From contig NC_092027.1 of NCBI RefSeq assembly GCF_042242105.1, positions 5,244,006-5,308,005 of the forward strand: a stretch of 64,000 nt of DNA, written 5' to 3'. Numbering within the stretch: position 1 is the stretch's first letter; each line of letters opens with the position of its first letter. The stretch is from Pempheris klunzingeri (taxonomy: Eukaryota > Chordata > Actinopteri > Acropomatiformes > Pempheridae). Of the stretch, positions 10,967 to 61,770 are shown piece by piece. The notes under the pieces are model-generated. The model ran no database searches and was not told where the DNA came from. It saw only the letters and a list, made by a program, of their open reading frames with translations. The position numbers and the translations under genes were made by a program.

Positions 10967-11422
10967 CGTACCAGACTGGTGTTCAGAGCTGAAGGAAACA
11001 AACCATCAGAGAGATGGAAGATTGAAACACTTGTGCTGTCTTACATTTCATGCCTTAAAGTTTTAACCTTCAGAAAACAGTTTTGTTTGTACTTTATTTC
11101 CTGTGCAATTTGACTTATTCCGTTCTAGTAAGTAATAAAAATACACAGATGAAATATTGAATCCAATAAAAATAAACTTATTTGAGGAAAAATCTAAAAA
11201 CTAGTGTAATAAAAGCAGACCACTGTACTGGATTCTTAAAAAAACATATATATAAATAGCATCACTGGGCTGCCAGATTTGTTTCTATGTTTTGAGAAAT
11301 TATAGATTTTAAATTAATTACATTTTTTTAAATGTCAATTACACTAATACTCTTGTTTATGTATAATCATATATAGTTTAGTAGTAGTAGTAAGATTCAA
11401 CTCTTATGAAGTCAGGCCTTAC

Positions 11423-11510
11423 CAGGTGTGTTCAGTCGCCGTCTGAATGTTACCAAAGGCTGAGCAGCAGAAAAATGTAATGACTGAGAAAGACGTCACC
11501 TGATTGTGCT
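11423..11510 (-). other. Candidate 5' UTR exon of the GPCR gene
   Basis: On the minus strand CTG|GTAAGG forms a good donor with its last exon base at 11423. It could join the acceptor before 10988, leaving a 434-nt intron. The upstream end is a guess; no TATA box is evident. Confidence 0.35.
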
Positions 11511-11689
11511 GTGCATCCATCACATCCTCATTTTCATAACAGCAGAGTCTCGGTGTCAGAGGTGCTACAGGGTATGAAAAACATACAGACAGATTACATA
11601 ATGGACACTGGCCAAAGGGACCAAAGGGTCAAGGCGGTAGTTTTAAGTGACTGTCAACATTTCCTGTTGGTAAGCCAATCAAACTTCTA

Positions 11690-11930
11690 CAAAGAGATGC
11701 AAAACAACAAGAGACACAGAATGAATCAAAAAGAGAAACAAAATGACCAATAAGAGACATTAAATGACTGCAAAGACTCAAGAGGACCACAAAGAGACCC
11801 AAAATAACCAGAAAGAGATACAAAGTCACGCAAAATGACCAAAAAGACACAAAAACGAACTAAACGTACATAAAACTACAGCAGTGATGCAAAATGACCA
11901 AAACAGAGACACAAAACAAAAAGTCTGTCT
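11690..11930. repeat. Degenerate minisatellite, unit about 'caaagagacacaaaatgacc'
   Basis: Imperfect tandem copies of a roughly 19-21 bp A-rich unit (ACAAAATGACC, AGAGACACA, AAAGAGACC recur) run for about 240 bp. This purine-rich array is familiar from many percomorph genomes. It lies between the GPCR gene and the 3' end of nfatc1. Nothing else is recognisable in 11511-12680. Confidence 0.75.
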
Positions 11931-12701
11931 GAACCCACAGCTCTTGCTCTTATGTAGCTAACACAGGGAACCTTTTACCTCATAATCTGTCCATGCAGAC
12001 ACCAGTAATCTCAGCACGGAGACTCAGTCCTTGTGTTGAATCCTGCAGGAATCATGCAGACCACCGGGTGTCAGTGTGCACCACAACACAGCTGGACCGA
12101 CATCCTCCCACTGCAGCGGAGCAGCCTGGAGGAGGACTAGTTACTAAAAAAAGGTTTGGGAAACAGTAGATTTAGAGGACAGATTCTGATGGAGGACTGA
12201 TTCTTACTGGAGCCATGAATCAGTTTTTTTTTAGGCTGTAGTCAAACACTGATATAGATCTACAGCGAGAAAACGACCTCTGTGTATGCAGGGAAGAGAG
12301 AGATGCTGTGTTTGTGTTGGCGATAATTGTGGCTTTAATGGATGTGAGTTTGATTTCTGCTTCAAGGCCAAAGTGGAAACACACTCACTAACGTGCAAAA
12401 GGTATTTTGTGAAATTCTTTGACTGTGGATTTTTTTTTTTTCCCTCTCAAGTGATTCATGAAATACTGAAATATTGGTTCTCTGTTTGCTGTTGTTTCAC
12501 TACTAAGTGCAAGTTTGTTTTCTCTTTTAAGCCACATGTACATTTTTCAGATTATTGTTTTAAACCAATTCATAAATTCTTGCCTATCTAGTGACTTTTT
12601 TTCTCATCCTTTTTGTGCAATACGTATAGTAAGCACTGACTTATTTTATGTCCCGTCTACAGTAAGACACACATCATTCAGATGAAAGAGATGAAGGCTA
12701 A

Positions 12702-14465
12702 TTTATTGACAAAATGCACAAAATAGAGCACAAAGCAGACCGGAGTTGTAGACTAACAATAACCTCCTCGGTAAACATTTCAGAATGGCTTCTTTCATGC
12801 CCCTCAGTTACAAGGATTAAGACTCATAAATACATATAAAACTGGGAACGAGCACATAAGCCCATTCACTTCTGCTATAAGAGCACAAACAAATTAGTGG
12901 ATAAACTACAGTAAGTGGGTAAGCATGGAGACGAAGCTGTATGATAAACATGAATAAACAGAGCACATGCTAAGAGAATAAATATGAAAATACAAAAACA
13001 AACATTTAAGAATGTATATATTTATATATATATTTGTATTGCTGTTCACCGTCGTTAAGTATTCTTTGGATTAGAGACCTTCTCAGCTACAACGGTGAAT
13101 GTTTACATTCTCTGAGGGACTAATGCTTCCTGCATGTTGCATAGCTTCCAGAAAATAAGAAAAGTCAAGCTTTTGTCAAAACTGAGATGATTTCTTCTCT
13201 GATAAAAGTCAAAGCAGTGTTACTGAAACAGTTTGTTACAAGTTATGTTATTTTCAAGTCAGTATGCAGTGGATGTTCTGTCACATAATTACTCTGTGAC
13301 TACACACAGTTTTTGTACTGGGCGAGTGCAAAAAGACATCCGAGCTCTGTGTGAAGTTTGGCTAAGTTATCATCTTAATAAAGTTGGTGAATGACCTCAA
13401 GTAAAATTTGTATCTTGTTGCCTTCATGGAATAACACCATATAATAAGTAATACCACAGGTCCAGTGGTTAAGTGCTTATTTCTGGTTGTGAATACAGAA
13501 AATGTATTCAGTTTATATTCATCCTAACTCAATTTCTCCAAACAACTATCTGTAGATACGTGCTGGCCAAATCTGATTTGAAGTGAGACTTTCAAATGAG
13601 AAATAACACATTCTTGCTTTAACAAAAACGAAAAGCTGAACTCATGAGAAATAAAACACAGCCCTGATTATTTCAGTGGCTTTGCTGCTGCAGTCCCGCT
13701 CGGTCTGCTGTGACCAGTAGCTTTTGGTGGCTAAAGCTGATGTGAGCAAACTTTAGACAGATATTTCTGTAGAATCTGCTGACTTTAGGACAATTCTCTG
13801 TTTGTGCTACTCTTACTGCCTTTTACCATTCAACAACATTATCCCATAATTGCCGTTTGTAGCCACAGTAGCCACTATTCAGCAAGAATTACATGATCTC
13901 GCTTTGAAAAAAGTTTAATTCTAAATTTTGATGTTGAACATGTGAAGCCAAACTGAGGCCACATTTTTCTGTTTCCAGTCAAAAAGGCACTTCTCTTTTT
14001 TTTTTTTTTTTTTTTAAATGGTCTCTCTGCAAAGACAGATATGCAATATGAAGCACTACAGGTACTGTATATACACATGACATAACTCATAGGCACTGGA
14101 TCATTTACAAACTGCAGCAAAAAAGACGTATAAAACATATTTTTGGTCCTCTAAAAGCATACTTTGCTGTGGGGGGGTGGGGGTGGGTGGCAGGTTTGGT
14201 TGCTACATACTCACTTAACGTCTTAAAAAAAGTCAGTCATGATGCACTCCTTGGGTAATTTCTGTGTAAAGGCATTATATATGAAAAACAAGGCACACAT
14301 TGGACCCTGGTCATCTGGACAATAAATTTACATTTGTTCTCTTTGCATTTCCATTTGCTGCTTCCTGCATGCTGTAGTCCAAGCATGAAAAGCATCGTGT
14401 CAAATTTTGTTTGCCGTTTCCCTTTATTTTTGTTTTCATGTGTCCGTTTCGGTGGTGGCGGGAAA
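12702..14465 (-). other. nfatc1: nfatc1 3' UTR with poly(A) signal
   Basis: Sequence after the TAG stop at 14466-14468 has no coding potential. A minus-strand AATAAA at 12702-12707 is the best candidate end, giving a 3' UTR of about 1.8 kb. An earlier T-rich AATAAA at about 14421 is so close to the stop that it seems unlikely. A G-rich plus-strand run at 14170-14192 means a C-rich segment in the mRNA. Confidence 0.5.
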
Positions 14466-52892
<38,427 letters not shown>

Positions 52893-52979
52893 TTTCTTCT
52901 TTGCGCAGAGATCCAACGTCTGAGATCAAACTCTGAGTGCAGCTGCAGATGGGAGCGATTCCGTATCCATATAGCGGAG

Positions 52980-52988
52980 TTTATATAG
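52980..52988 (-). promoter_or_regulatory. nfatc1: TATA box of nfatc1
   Basis: Minus-strand CTATATAAA lies about 90 nt upstream of the ATG, implying a start site near 52950 and a 5' UTR of about 60 nt. An E-box CAGCTG is about 8 nt upstream. A TGTTTGCGGT stretch (forkhead- and RUNX-like cores) lies near 53021-53030. The position fits the inducible P1-type promoter known in mammals. Confidence 0.65.
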
Positions 52989-53239
52989 TCCCCAGCTGTT
53001 GCTCAGGATCCTCTCTCGCTGTGTCACCGCAAACAAACAACGAGAATGAGAAGCAACAGAGTAAAAAAGAAAAAAAAAAAAAAAGAAAAAGGTTTAGTTA
53101 ACAGCTGCTTCTACTTTAAAAGAGAGAAAAGTCGGATCCAAAATGGAAGAATCTAAGAGTGATGCGCCAAAATATTAAAACATGTGGAAGAAGATCATGG
53201 TTGGGGTGGATGTGGTCTCTTAGAAAAGCTATTTTCGTC

Positions 53240-53420
53240 GCTGGGTTGAGATATCTGCCTCTGTGTCAGGGGATCCTGGCTCTGCTGGGTCGCTGTGACG
53301 CACTGCTCCTGCGCTCAGAGGACCTCTGCGCTTTTAAACTCGGGGATCACCTCGGCGGCGGCGCAACGCCCCTCCGCGCTCTGACGCATCTACGCGTCCG
53401 ACCACCAGATGGGTCCAGTG
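53240..53420. promoter_or_regulatory. CpG-rich patch upstream of nfatc1
   Basis: GC-rich sequence dense in CpG (for example CTCGGCGGCGGCGCAACGCC and CTACGCGTCCGACC), unlike its surroundings, 250-430 bp upstream of the predicted start site. Probably part of the promoter region. Confidence 0.5.
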
Positions 53421-54740
53421 GAGATCCTCTCTCACACCGGGGTTTCCAGAGGCATAAGAGGCCAATTAGCGAAGCTGGCAGGCACCGCTGAAGGCTCCGA
53501 GATGAATAAAAGAAGCCTCGCCACTGGAGAGCCAAGTGAAAACGTCCAGTGATTGGGAAGAAGTATCCCAAACAGCGCCTGCAAGAGCAAATCCAGCAGA
53601 ATATGAGCCAGGGGGAAGAACTTTCTGAATGTAAACAGTGGAATAACTAGAGTTCAAATGACACAGCACAGAAAAAAACACTCTGATTTGTTGGGTGACT
53701 GATGTTAAAAGAAATCTTGTAGCTCAAACTATGTCCCCATGATCCATGACTGACTTAATGAGTATGAACAGCATCAATCTGCAGTTTCCACCCACATTAT
53801 CTACAGTATCTGTTCCCCTTGGCATTATTTACAAAGGAGCCATCAACGTGCTGCTGCAAGACACTGCACATGGAACCTCCTAAATCAAGATTTATGTGCA
53901 GACTAATCCTCAGGAGCGTTTTACATTAAACTGCTGCCATTTTTACCCTGAAAGAGCCATTCATCAACTGGCTGCAGCAGACGGATGCTCGGTTAAAGGC
54001 TGCGGGGTTTTCAGATTGCAGCTGGAGCAGCAGCAGCAGCAGGTACGAGGACAGGTGAGCTGGGCCAAACGTGCCACAACATAGAGCCCAAGTGCTGCTT
54101 CAGGAGACACATATGAAACAAAACTTCCTTTGGATGTTGTGTGGGCGTTTCGTGGGGTTTTGAAGTTATTGCAAAGGCAAATAATTGCTTTTCCACTTCC
54201 TCCTGACAGACTGCACGTCTGCGGGGCACAAAACACATAATTATCCGTACTTGCATAGAAGTACTATATAAAAATCAAGTCTTATACCCAGTCATTTGAC
54301 ACGCTGAGCTGAGATTCTTCATAGACTTTTTCATAGGCCGCTCTCTGTGGTTGGTGTATACATATTCAGCCTCTCTCTCCTCAGTGCACTCAGTCCCATG
54401 CAGGCTGGGTTGTTGCTATCTTTGGCAGGTCTGGACCTTTCAGCAGCTGGCAGCGGGCCCGTAGTTTCTGTGATGACAATAGTCACATGGTGGCTCTCTG
54501 AGAGTCTGTCTATCCCTGGAGGTGGGAAGCTACATTAGTGCACTACAGCTTCCTATCAGTTGGCCCCGTTTGGTGTGACCCTCAGCGGTGGCGGACTGCA
54601 GTGTCAAGTCAAGGTGTGTCTACATTTAAAGGTCAAAACTCTGTGTTGTCTAATAACCTAGCAAAGTATTTTGCCTCTTGTGAGGTCATTTTATGGTGTG
54701 CATCCATAATCAGATTCTCTTATGTGTCATTTCCAACACT

Positions 54741-55065
54741 CAGTGTGACTAGTTTGGCAGCTATTTGGTCATAAAACAAAGTTTTGGACAAATTAAAAAA
54801 AAAAAACTTGACCTGATGATGGTGCAAGATGAATCATAAGAGGTTCGACAAAGTTCCTAATAATTCCTCCATCAGACGGCATGAACGTGCGCACCAACTG
54901 TCATGACAATGCATCAAAACATTTCATTGCAAAACCACAATATTAGTCAGTAGGATTCATCCTCAGGTGTTGAGATGTTTCAGTCTTGAACCAAAGAGGT
55001 GGACTGACTGACCAACCAACAGACATTCCTAAAGCCACATGGCTAGTGCCTAAAAAGCCATACAT
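54741..55065. repeat. Dispersed teleost repeat, 'gctaac / ggtcataaa' family, copy 3
   Basis: The 3' half of the family: TTTGGTCATAAAACAAAG, GGACAAATTAAAA, TTGACCTGATGATGG, TTCATCCTCAGG, TGTTGAGATGTTTCAGTC and AACCAAAGAGGTGGACTGAC, ending near AGCCACATGGCTAG. Confidence 0.75.
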
Positions 55066-55954
55066 TAAATTAGGGAACAATAATCATAATGATTTTAAAA
55101 TGGGCCAAGCAATCTATTCCTAAAGACTGTGCATGTACTGAGTCACCCACTTTATTGGATAAAAGCTGCTGTCTAGACTTGTTTAATTGTTTTAAGTTTC
55201 TAACCTAAAGGCACCCTGGATGTCTCTGACTGGATAATACTGTGGAAAGTTAACCTGCAAAAGACAGAGAAACATAGGAGTGAATTTTGATCCATCTATC
55301 CGAGATCTCAGATTTTAGTTTTGGCTGTAGAGCAGCTCTTTCAAAAATCAGCTCTTAATCCACATTTGCCTCCATTGTGCAACAATGTGGCATGCATGCC
55401 CCACATCCAAATATTCCCTCCTCACCCATTGAGATCTCGTCTTGGCAGAGCTCCCTCTCCAACGGAGTATCTGAGGGAGTGACGGCACTTGTGAAACCCT
55501 AGCTGTCTGTTTCATCATGGGGACGTGGCTCGGTGGCTCTCCAGCCAATTAAAGAGCCCCGCTCGTTTCTTTGACCTCATGGAAATCTCTCATGAGGTTG
55601 GGGGCCTAACTGGGGCAAAAAGGGGACGGGGCCACACCACAGTTGTGTGTAATTGAAACATGTGCTGCAGTAAACACTTCCACCCGTCTGCAGTTAATAA
55701 ATAGCTCTGCTGCTGATTGACTCGTGGACTCTTCTACGTCAGGGTGGTGCCGGGGCTGGTAGTTTTTCCAGTCAGGTCTGGTGCTGGTTAGTGGACACCT
55801 TGGTAACAGGCCACTACAGACCGGATGGATCCAGCGCCACAACTGAAAGAAGAGCACAGACGATAATCAGAAACAACACCAACGTCCTGCGATGATAATT
55901 TAGACAAGGCAGAGCGAACAGAGGACTCACAGTGACTCACCCTGAATTCATTTC

Positions 55955-56315
55955 ATACTAGAGTCGTTTCTAAGTCTCATGGGACAGGTCTGAATCAAGT
56001 CTCAGGTCAGTTGAGACAAGTCCACATCAAGTCTCCAGACTTGTAAAAACAAGACTCAAGTTTCTGTGCGTGAGCGCAAAGTCCAATCAAAGTCATGGAT
56101 CACAAGCTTCATAAGCAAACTGCAGGTCGAGCCTCTGAACGCTATTAAATTGACTCGACATTTGAACATTTTCCTTTCAGTACTTTCAAAGTTCCTGTTC
56201 TTACATAACTGTCTGAGACTTTCTAATATATCTACGCTAATATGTGCCAAGCCCTGCTTGTTGCTGTCAAAACTTGAGGCTTAAATGATTTCTCAAGTTA
56301 AGTCTTTAGGGAATT
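55955..56315. repeat. Dispersed repeat rich in TCAAGTC, copy 2
   Basis: GAATCAAGTCTCAGGTCAG, CACATCAAGTCTCCAGACTT and AACAAGACTCAAGTTTC are the reverse-complement word set of the copy at 43690-44050. Confidence 0.6.
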
Positions 56316-59079
56316 AAGTGTCACAGCAATCCAGTCCAGTTTGTCAGACAGGAAAAGTTTGCAGCGGTGGAGCATTCAGCAGCTAAACAGCCAAATATTC
56401 ACCTCAGGGGCTGGTGGTGAGGAAAGCAGAGCTAAAAGAGAGTGAACATTGGACTTTCTATATCAACTCAAAAACTGATCATAGGTCAATCAAATCAGTT
56501 GCATGTTTAAAGGTTGAAGAGCTGTTTCAGTGACCTTTATTGTTGAAAGCTCTAAGTTTGTTTGTGTGCTTGGTTAAAGCTGTAAACACACCCAACTGTG
56601 ATGTCACAGTGTGCTGACACTCCCTCGAGTACAGGTCTACATCACTGAAGCACCATGAATCAACCATTGGAGGACCGCAAAAAAAAAAAGGTTTTCAGCT
56701 GTTCAGCTCAAAGACTGACTTTCACATACAGTTTGAGGTTTAAAGGCAGTGAAGCACAGGGCAACTGTTGGGCAACTTGGATGTTCAGCAATGAATTGGC
56801 TCGGAGTTGTCCCTTTAATCCCGCAGGAGCAAGTGAACAGACCGCTTGACTTCTTTGCTTGTCATTATTGCCAAAGTGCACCTATTTAACTACGAGATTT
56901 AAGATGGTTTATATGTGAAAATATGTTTTTTCCATTACAAGGTTGCATTATAAGCAGGTTTCAATCCCTAAAGTCAACAGTGAGACCTTCATACTGTGCC
57001 AATGTGTGACCTTCACTGTGAGCTCAGAGTGCAGCTTAGAGAAGACAACACAAAGCAACATACAGTACAAAGCATTCTTTATGGTGCAATCTTTTTGGCT
57101 AATGAGTGACACAATCACATTGCTAATTTAATCAGGCTGTAGATCATCTTGTGTCCGGGAAACATTTAAACGTCTCACTGTGATCCTGACTACGTTTCCT
57201 GAGGTTTTGCTGGGTGCATCATTATTTCAAGACTCTGGGAGGGCTAAAGTATGGGGGGCTGGGGGTGGTCTCACTGTCACAAACCCACACATTTTTGTCA
57301 TCTGCCATTCCCTATGTGGCCACTGCCAGACTTTGTGAACACCCTGCCCGGTATGACGTGGTTTGGCCACAGCGAGGTGGAAAAGACCTCAACTCGCTTT
57401 TCTTTCCACAGTTCTAACCCTCAAAATCCAGTGCCTGGCTTTATTTGCGTCTGAACAAAAACACGAAGGAACATTGGACACTGTTGTAATTATTCATAAA
57501 CTAAGAAACAACCAGCCCAAAATGCTGGATTTCCCACTGCTGAATCACCTGTTTGTTTTGGAAAAATGAATTGGAAGGAAACTGAAAAAAAAAACTTATT
57601 ACTGTACTTCTTTGTGTTTCTGAGCCTGCTTGCACACCCCTCTGACCATATGTGCACTCATAAGTGCTATTTTATAAAGTGTTTCTTGATGTAGAATAAT
57701 AAAACCTTATAAATACTCCCTATGACCACAAGTTGAGTTCAGACTGTGACCAGAAAACTGGCTTCAGGGGACATTAAGTAATCTGCAACCTCTACTGGCA
57801 AGCAAAAAAAAATTGTAAAAACTTCAAAGGGTCTTTGGCACTGAAAAGCCTGAAAAGACACAAAAGATGAAAAGAAAGGTAGTTAGAGCTGAGCGCGGAC
57901 TAAAATGTGTGGTGAGGACGTAACATTTCACCATGTAAAATTACCACATGAGTAAAGCTGCTGTTGTCACTTTTTGAAAATGAAATGTTGAGTTTGGGAA
58001 GCCAGAACTCTCACCACCTGATGATGCATTTGTTGTCTCACTGTTATTGCTCAACCCTGTATTTATATAACGATTAGTCTGAGCTACTGTGAGGGGAATA
58101 TCTTTATTTATATCTTTTTGTACCTTCAAAAATGCTTGTGTTTTGTTTTGAGGCAGGTCGGATATTTTGGTGTTGTTCAAGGAGTGGTGACCCCCTCACC
58201 CCCTCTCACCACGCCACTCCCTCCCACCCTCGCCGCTCTTTCTTACAGTCAGACTTCCTGTCTCCCATCAATGTTCTCCTTTTTTCTCGGCCGCTGTGAT
58301 GGAATCCCCTGCTCTGTTTCCTGTTGTGAAGGACCGTTGCCTGGTTACAGCCGAGGGAGGAGTTTTCATAGCCGAGGGAGCGTCTGCAAAAGGCCGGGAG
58401 GTTCATTTTCTCTCCCTAACGGTCCCAAAGCTGGCGTGACGCTCAAGCACAACACTGAGCAACAGCTCCCCGAGGCACACAGCACTTTACTATCTCTCAA
58501 CTGTTGGTCATGGCTGCACAGGCTCCACGTGCCCAAGGTCGTTTACATAAATCAAGAATGGAGCTAGTGTAACTACAGGGAAGTGTGGTTACCATAGACC
58601 AGTTCGTTGCTGTGGTACACACTGAGGGGGCAGTCTGTCGACATGAGGAAGTTTGTATCTACACGATTCTGCTCCAAAAGAAAAAAAAAAAACATCCTTA
58701 CAAGCATCTTTACTCAACAAGCCCAATATGTGTAAAGATAACTGTGGATTTACATTTTTCAACATGTCTTCTCTCTGGTAAAATGTGAAAGGATTTGTTG
58801 TAAAGACAAAAAGAAGTACATGAACGGAGTCATAAAATTAGTGCCCAAAGCAGCGTCCCACAGACAATCACCCTGAGGGGGTGAGGGAACAATGCCATCA
58901 TAAGAACAATCTTCAGAAAGGGTGATGCTGATCAGTACAAACAAGAATTTGCTCGAATAAATAAACAATAAGGGCCTAAATTTTCTTAAGTAATTGTAAG
59001 TGTGCTTTCTTATGCACAAACATTTAACAGTGTAAACAAGGTCAAACATCTTAGAATGTTAACTGTTTGCAAGCGAGGC

Positions 59080-59540
59080 GTAGTATGAGCACTGATGAAG
59101 AGTGAGAGCCAGACACAGCTGAAATCAGCTGAAGTGTAGTTACTGGAAGCATCTAAAGCTTTACGCCCTGTTGGCAGTTAACAGTTGTTTATGTAAATAC
59201 TGAAAATAGCTGAAGAAAAAAACATGCAAACTGTCAGCTGAAGAGTAAGAGATGAAAGCAGCTGAAATCAAACCTACAGTTGAAATGCCAGTCGATGAGT
59301 TAGCACTGAAAGCAACTGGAGTGTAATCTAAAAAGTGAAAGGTGTGAGAGAAAGTGTTTGAAGTGTAAATTGACCAAGTAACGTTAATAAAGCTAAAATA
59401 TCTTAAAACATTAACTGCTTACATGTGAGATGTTGTCTGGGAGGTAAAATCAAAGCTGTGGCACTAAAAGTTTCAGCTGAAGCACTGAAAGGATTCAAAG
59501 CGGCTGAAATCAGCTGAAGTGTTATTATTATTATTATTAA
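59080..59540. repeat. Degenerate array around 'cagctgaaatcagctgaagtg'
   Basis: AGCTGAAATCAGCTGAAGTG occurs at about 59117 and 59502, with many diverged relatives between (AGCAGCTGAAATCAAAC, GTCAGCTGAAGAG, CACTGAAAG). Fainter traces continue to about 60500. It looks like an expanded, decayed tandem or dispersed repeat. Confidence 0.6.
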
Positions 59541-61399
59541 AAGCTTCATAAAACTAAATCTAATATTACGTTTTAGTCTTGTAGGCGGCTGAACTGCAGG
59601 TTTGTCTCCAAGTACTGAAACCATGTGAACTGTCAGAGGAGCGTTGTGTTTCCACCACGAGAGACAAAGTGTTGCCATTCAGTCATTTTCAATAGAAGCC
59701 ACATGAAGCTAAACACTGATGCACCACAAATGAAGCTGAGCCGCTCCAATGACACACTGAAGCATCAACCATTTTTCATGTCTGTGATGTGTGTTATTCA
59801 GCTGGCTGACATGATGCTAGCTAACGTTAGCTTCTGTGTATTGCTACTAAATCATAATCACCAGCTATCAAAGATAACTGTAAATTAACAGCTGCACAGT
59901 GCAATAAGCACGTCAACGAGCACTTGAGCAACACTTCAACGGCAGCTCGCCGTCAGCTTCGTCGCTCGCAGTGTGAACGCAGCACAGGAGCGAAAAGCTT
60001 GAAATGAACAGTTAAAAGCAAATGAAACTCCTGTTGAAGTGCCACAGATAATTAAGGTATTTGCAGTTAGTAGTAATAGTAGTAGAAGTATCAGCAGTGA
60101 GAGCAGGTGTTAGATGAGAGAAGTAGGAAATGTAAAAATTATTGTCATCATTATTATATAAGTATGAGGTGATCTGTTAAGACTAAATACAGTTAAAATG
60201 TCACTTATTTGTTAATTTTTATATTTCAGTTTCATTTTATCATCATCACTTTACAGTTTGGTTACGTTTAGGCACCTACACTACTTGTTTAGGTTTACGA
60301 AAAGATCCTAGTTTGAGTTAAAATGACTGAAATATAAATATAAAAGGCAGGTTACATTAAAAACAAAATATACTCTTTCCAACACACACCTGGGAGTAAA
60401 CAGCCACATTGGTGATACTTGAAGTGTGAGCGCTGTTAGCAGCTGAAGCGTCAGTCGGTGTGTAAGCAGTGAAAACCATCAGCTGAAGTATCTCAACTGT
60501 CGTCGTAAAAGAAAACAACATTTGAAAAGTCGTCTGGAGAACTGGAGCTGATTTTGTGACTGTAATGAATTTTGTAGATGTGTAAATAATTGAATGTTGG
60601 AAATGTTTTCCCAGCTGGACCCCTGGAATGAGGAATAGACTCATCCTCCTGAAGCCATCTCGACTCTTCTCCCCCATCGAGCCAGTCAGGGAATATCATT
60701 AGCAGTAACTTTATCTGTGCTGGTTGTTGTTTCTTAATTCAAACAGGGTGCTGTGGAATCTCATAACAAGCCCAGTCAGATGGAATATGGCTACAGAAGC
60801 CATTTAGCTGCTTAGTAACAAGATAGCATAATGGCATAATGGCAGGTCTCCCTCCAGCATATAAAAAACAGCAAAAATGTGAAAAAAAGTGCACTAACTT
60901 GACAAATGTTCCACGCATCTAAAAGTTCTGCTGCGTAAGTGTTTTGTATCCCACTTATGGGTTGGATAAAATCCAGTTTAGAGAAGAAGTGTTTTTCAAA
61001 GATGCCTCATCCTGGACGGCTTCAAATTAAGTTATGGAGTCTTTTTTTTTTTTATGACGGATGACAATTTGTTGTACAAGAGATGAAACATTAGATTATT
61101 AACTTCCATTCTGACGATGTTAACAGCTCTGCAGCGAACAGGTCCACAGATGTTGGTTTTGCGTTCTCATCTGTGTCGGTTTTACATAAAGTTTGCGCTC
61201 AATGTATGTGAACACATTTGACTGTCAAAGTGCTGCAGGGACTGACAAAAGAAAACTACTGGTTAGATATAAGAGCCTTGTGTCTTTCATAACTCTTGCT
61301 AAGAAACACAGACATGAACTTTTCACAGTGAAACAGACAGTCAGATGTTAGATCACATTTAAATAATGATACATCCAAATCTCCAATACCTTAAATGCT

Positions 61400-61770
61400 T
61401 CTCAAATTAGGTGACTGTGATTGAGGTGATCACGTTTTGACCTGCTTCAGGAGATAAATCTTCTTTTAAATCACTTCTTTAAACCTATTTTTACACACTT
61501 GCGATGTGAGGTTTGACGTGATGTCTTTTTTACTCAGTATTGGTTTCCATCTTTTTATTTTCTCTTGTTTTATTATTGCTCTTATTCTTTTATTCGTGTG
61601 TATCAATATTTACATTTTTTCCAATTCTCTGCTGCTTGTTGTTTCCTTTTTGTTTTAAATTCATCTTAATCCTCTGCTGTTATTTTAATCCCAGAGTATT
61701 CTGCATTGTTTTGTTCGTCAAAGCACTTTGTAAACTCAGTTTTTAAAGGTGCTATACAAATAAAACTGGC
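61400..61770. mobile_element. Possible LINE/SINE 3' tail
   Basis: AAAGCACTTTGTAAACTCAG..TTTTTAAAGGTGCTATACAAATAAAACT closely resembles the 3' end shared by many fish LINEs and SINEs, preceded by a T-rich UTR-like stretch. No reverse transcriptase is present. Confidence 0.45.

Noticed and set aside
58118..58567. 149-codon plus-strand frame upstream of nfatc1
   Set aside because: No domain, signal peptide or family resemblance; composition is typical of chance frames in this region.
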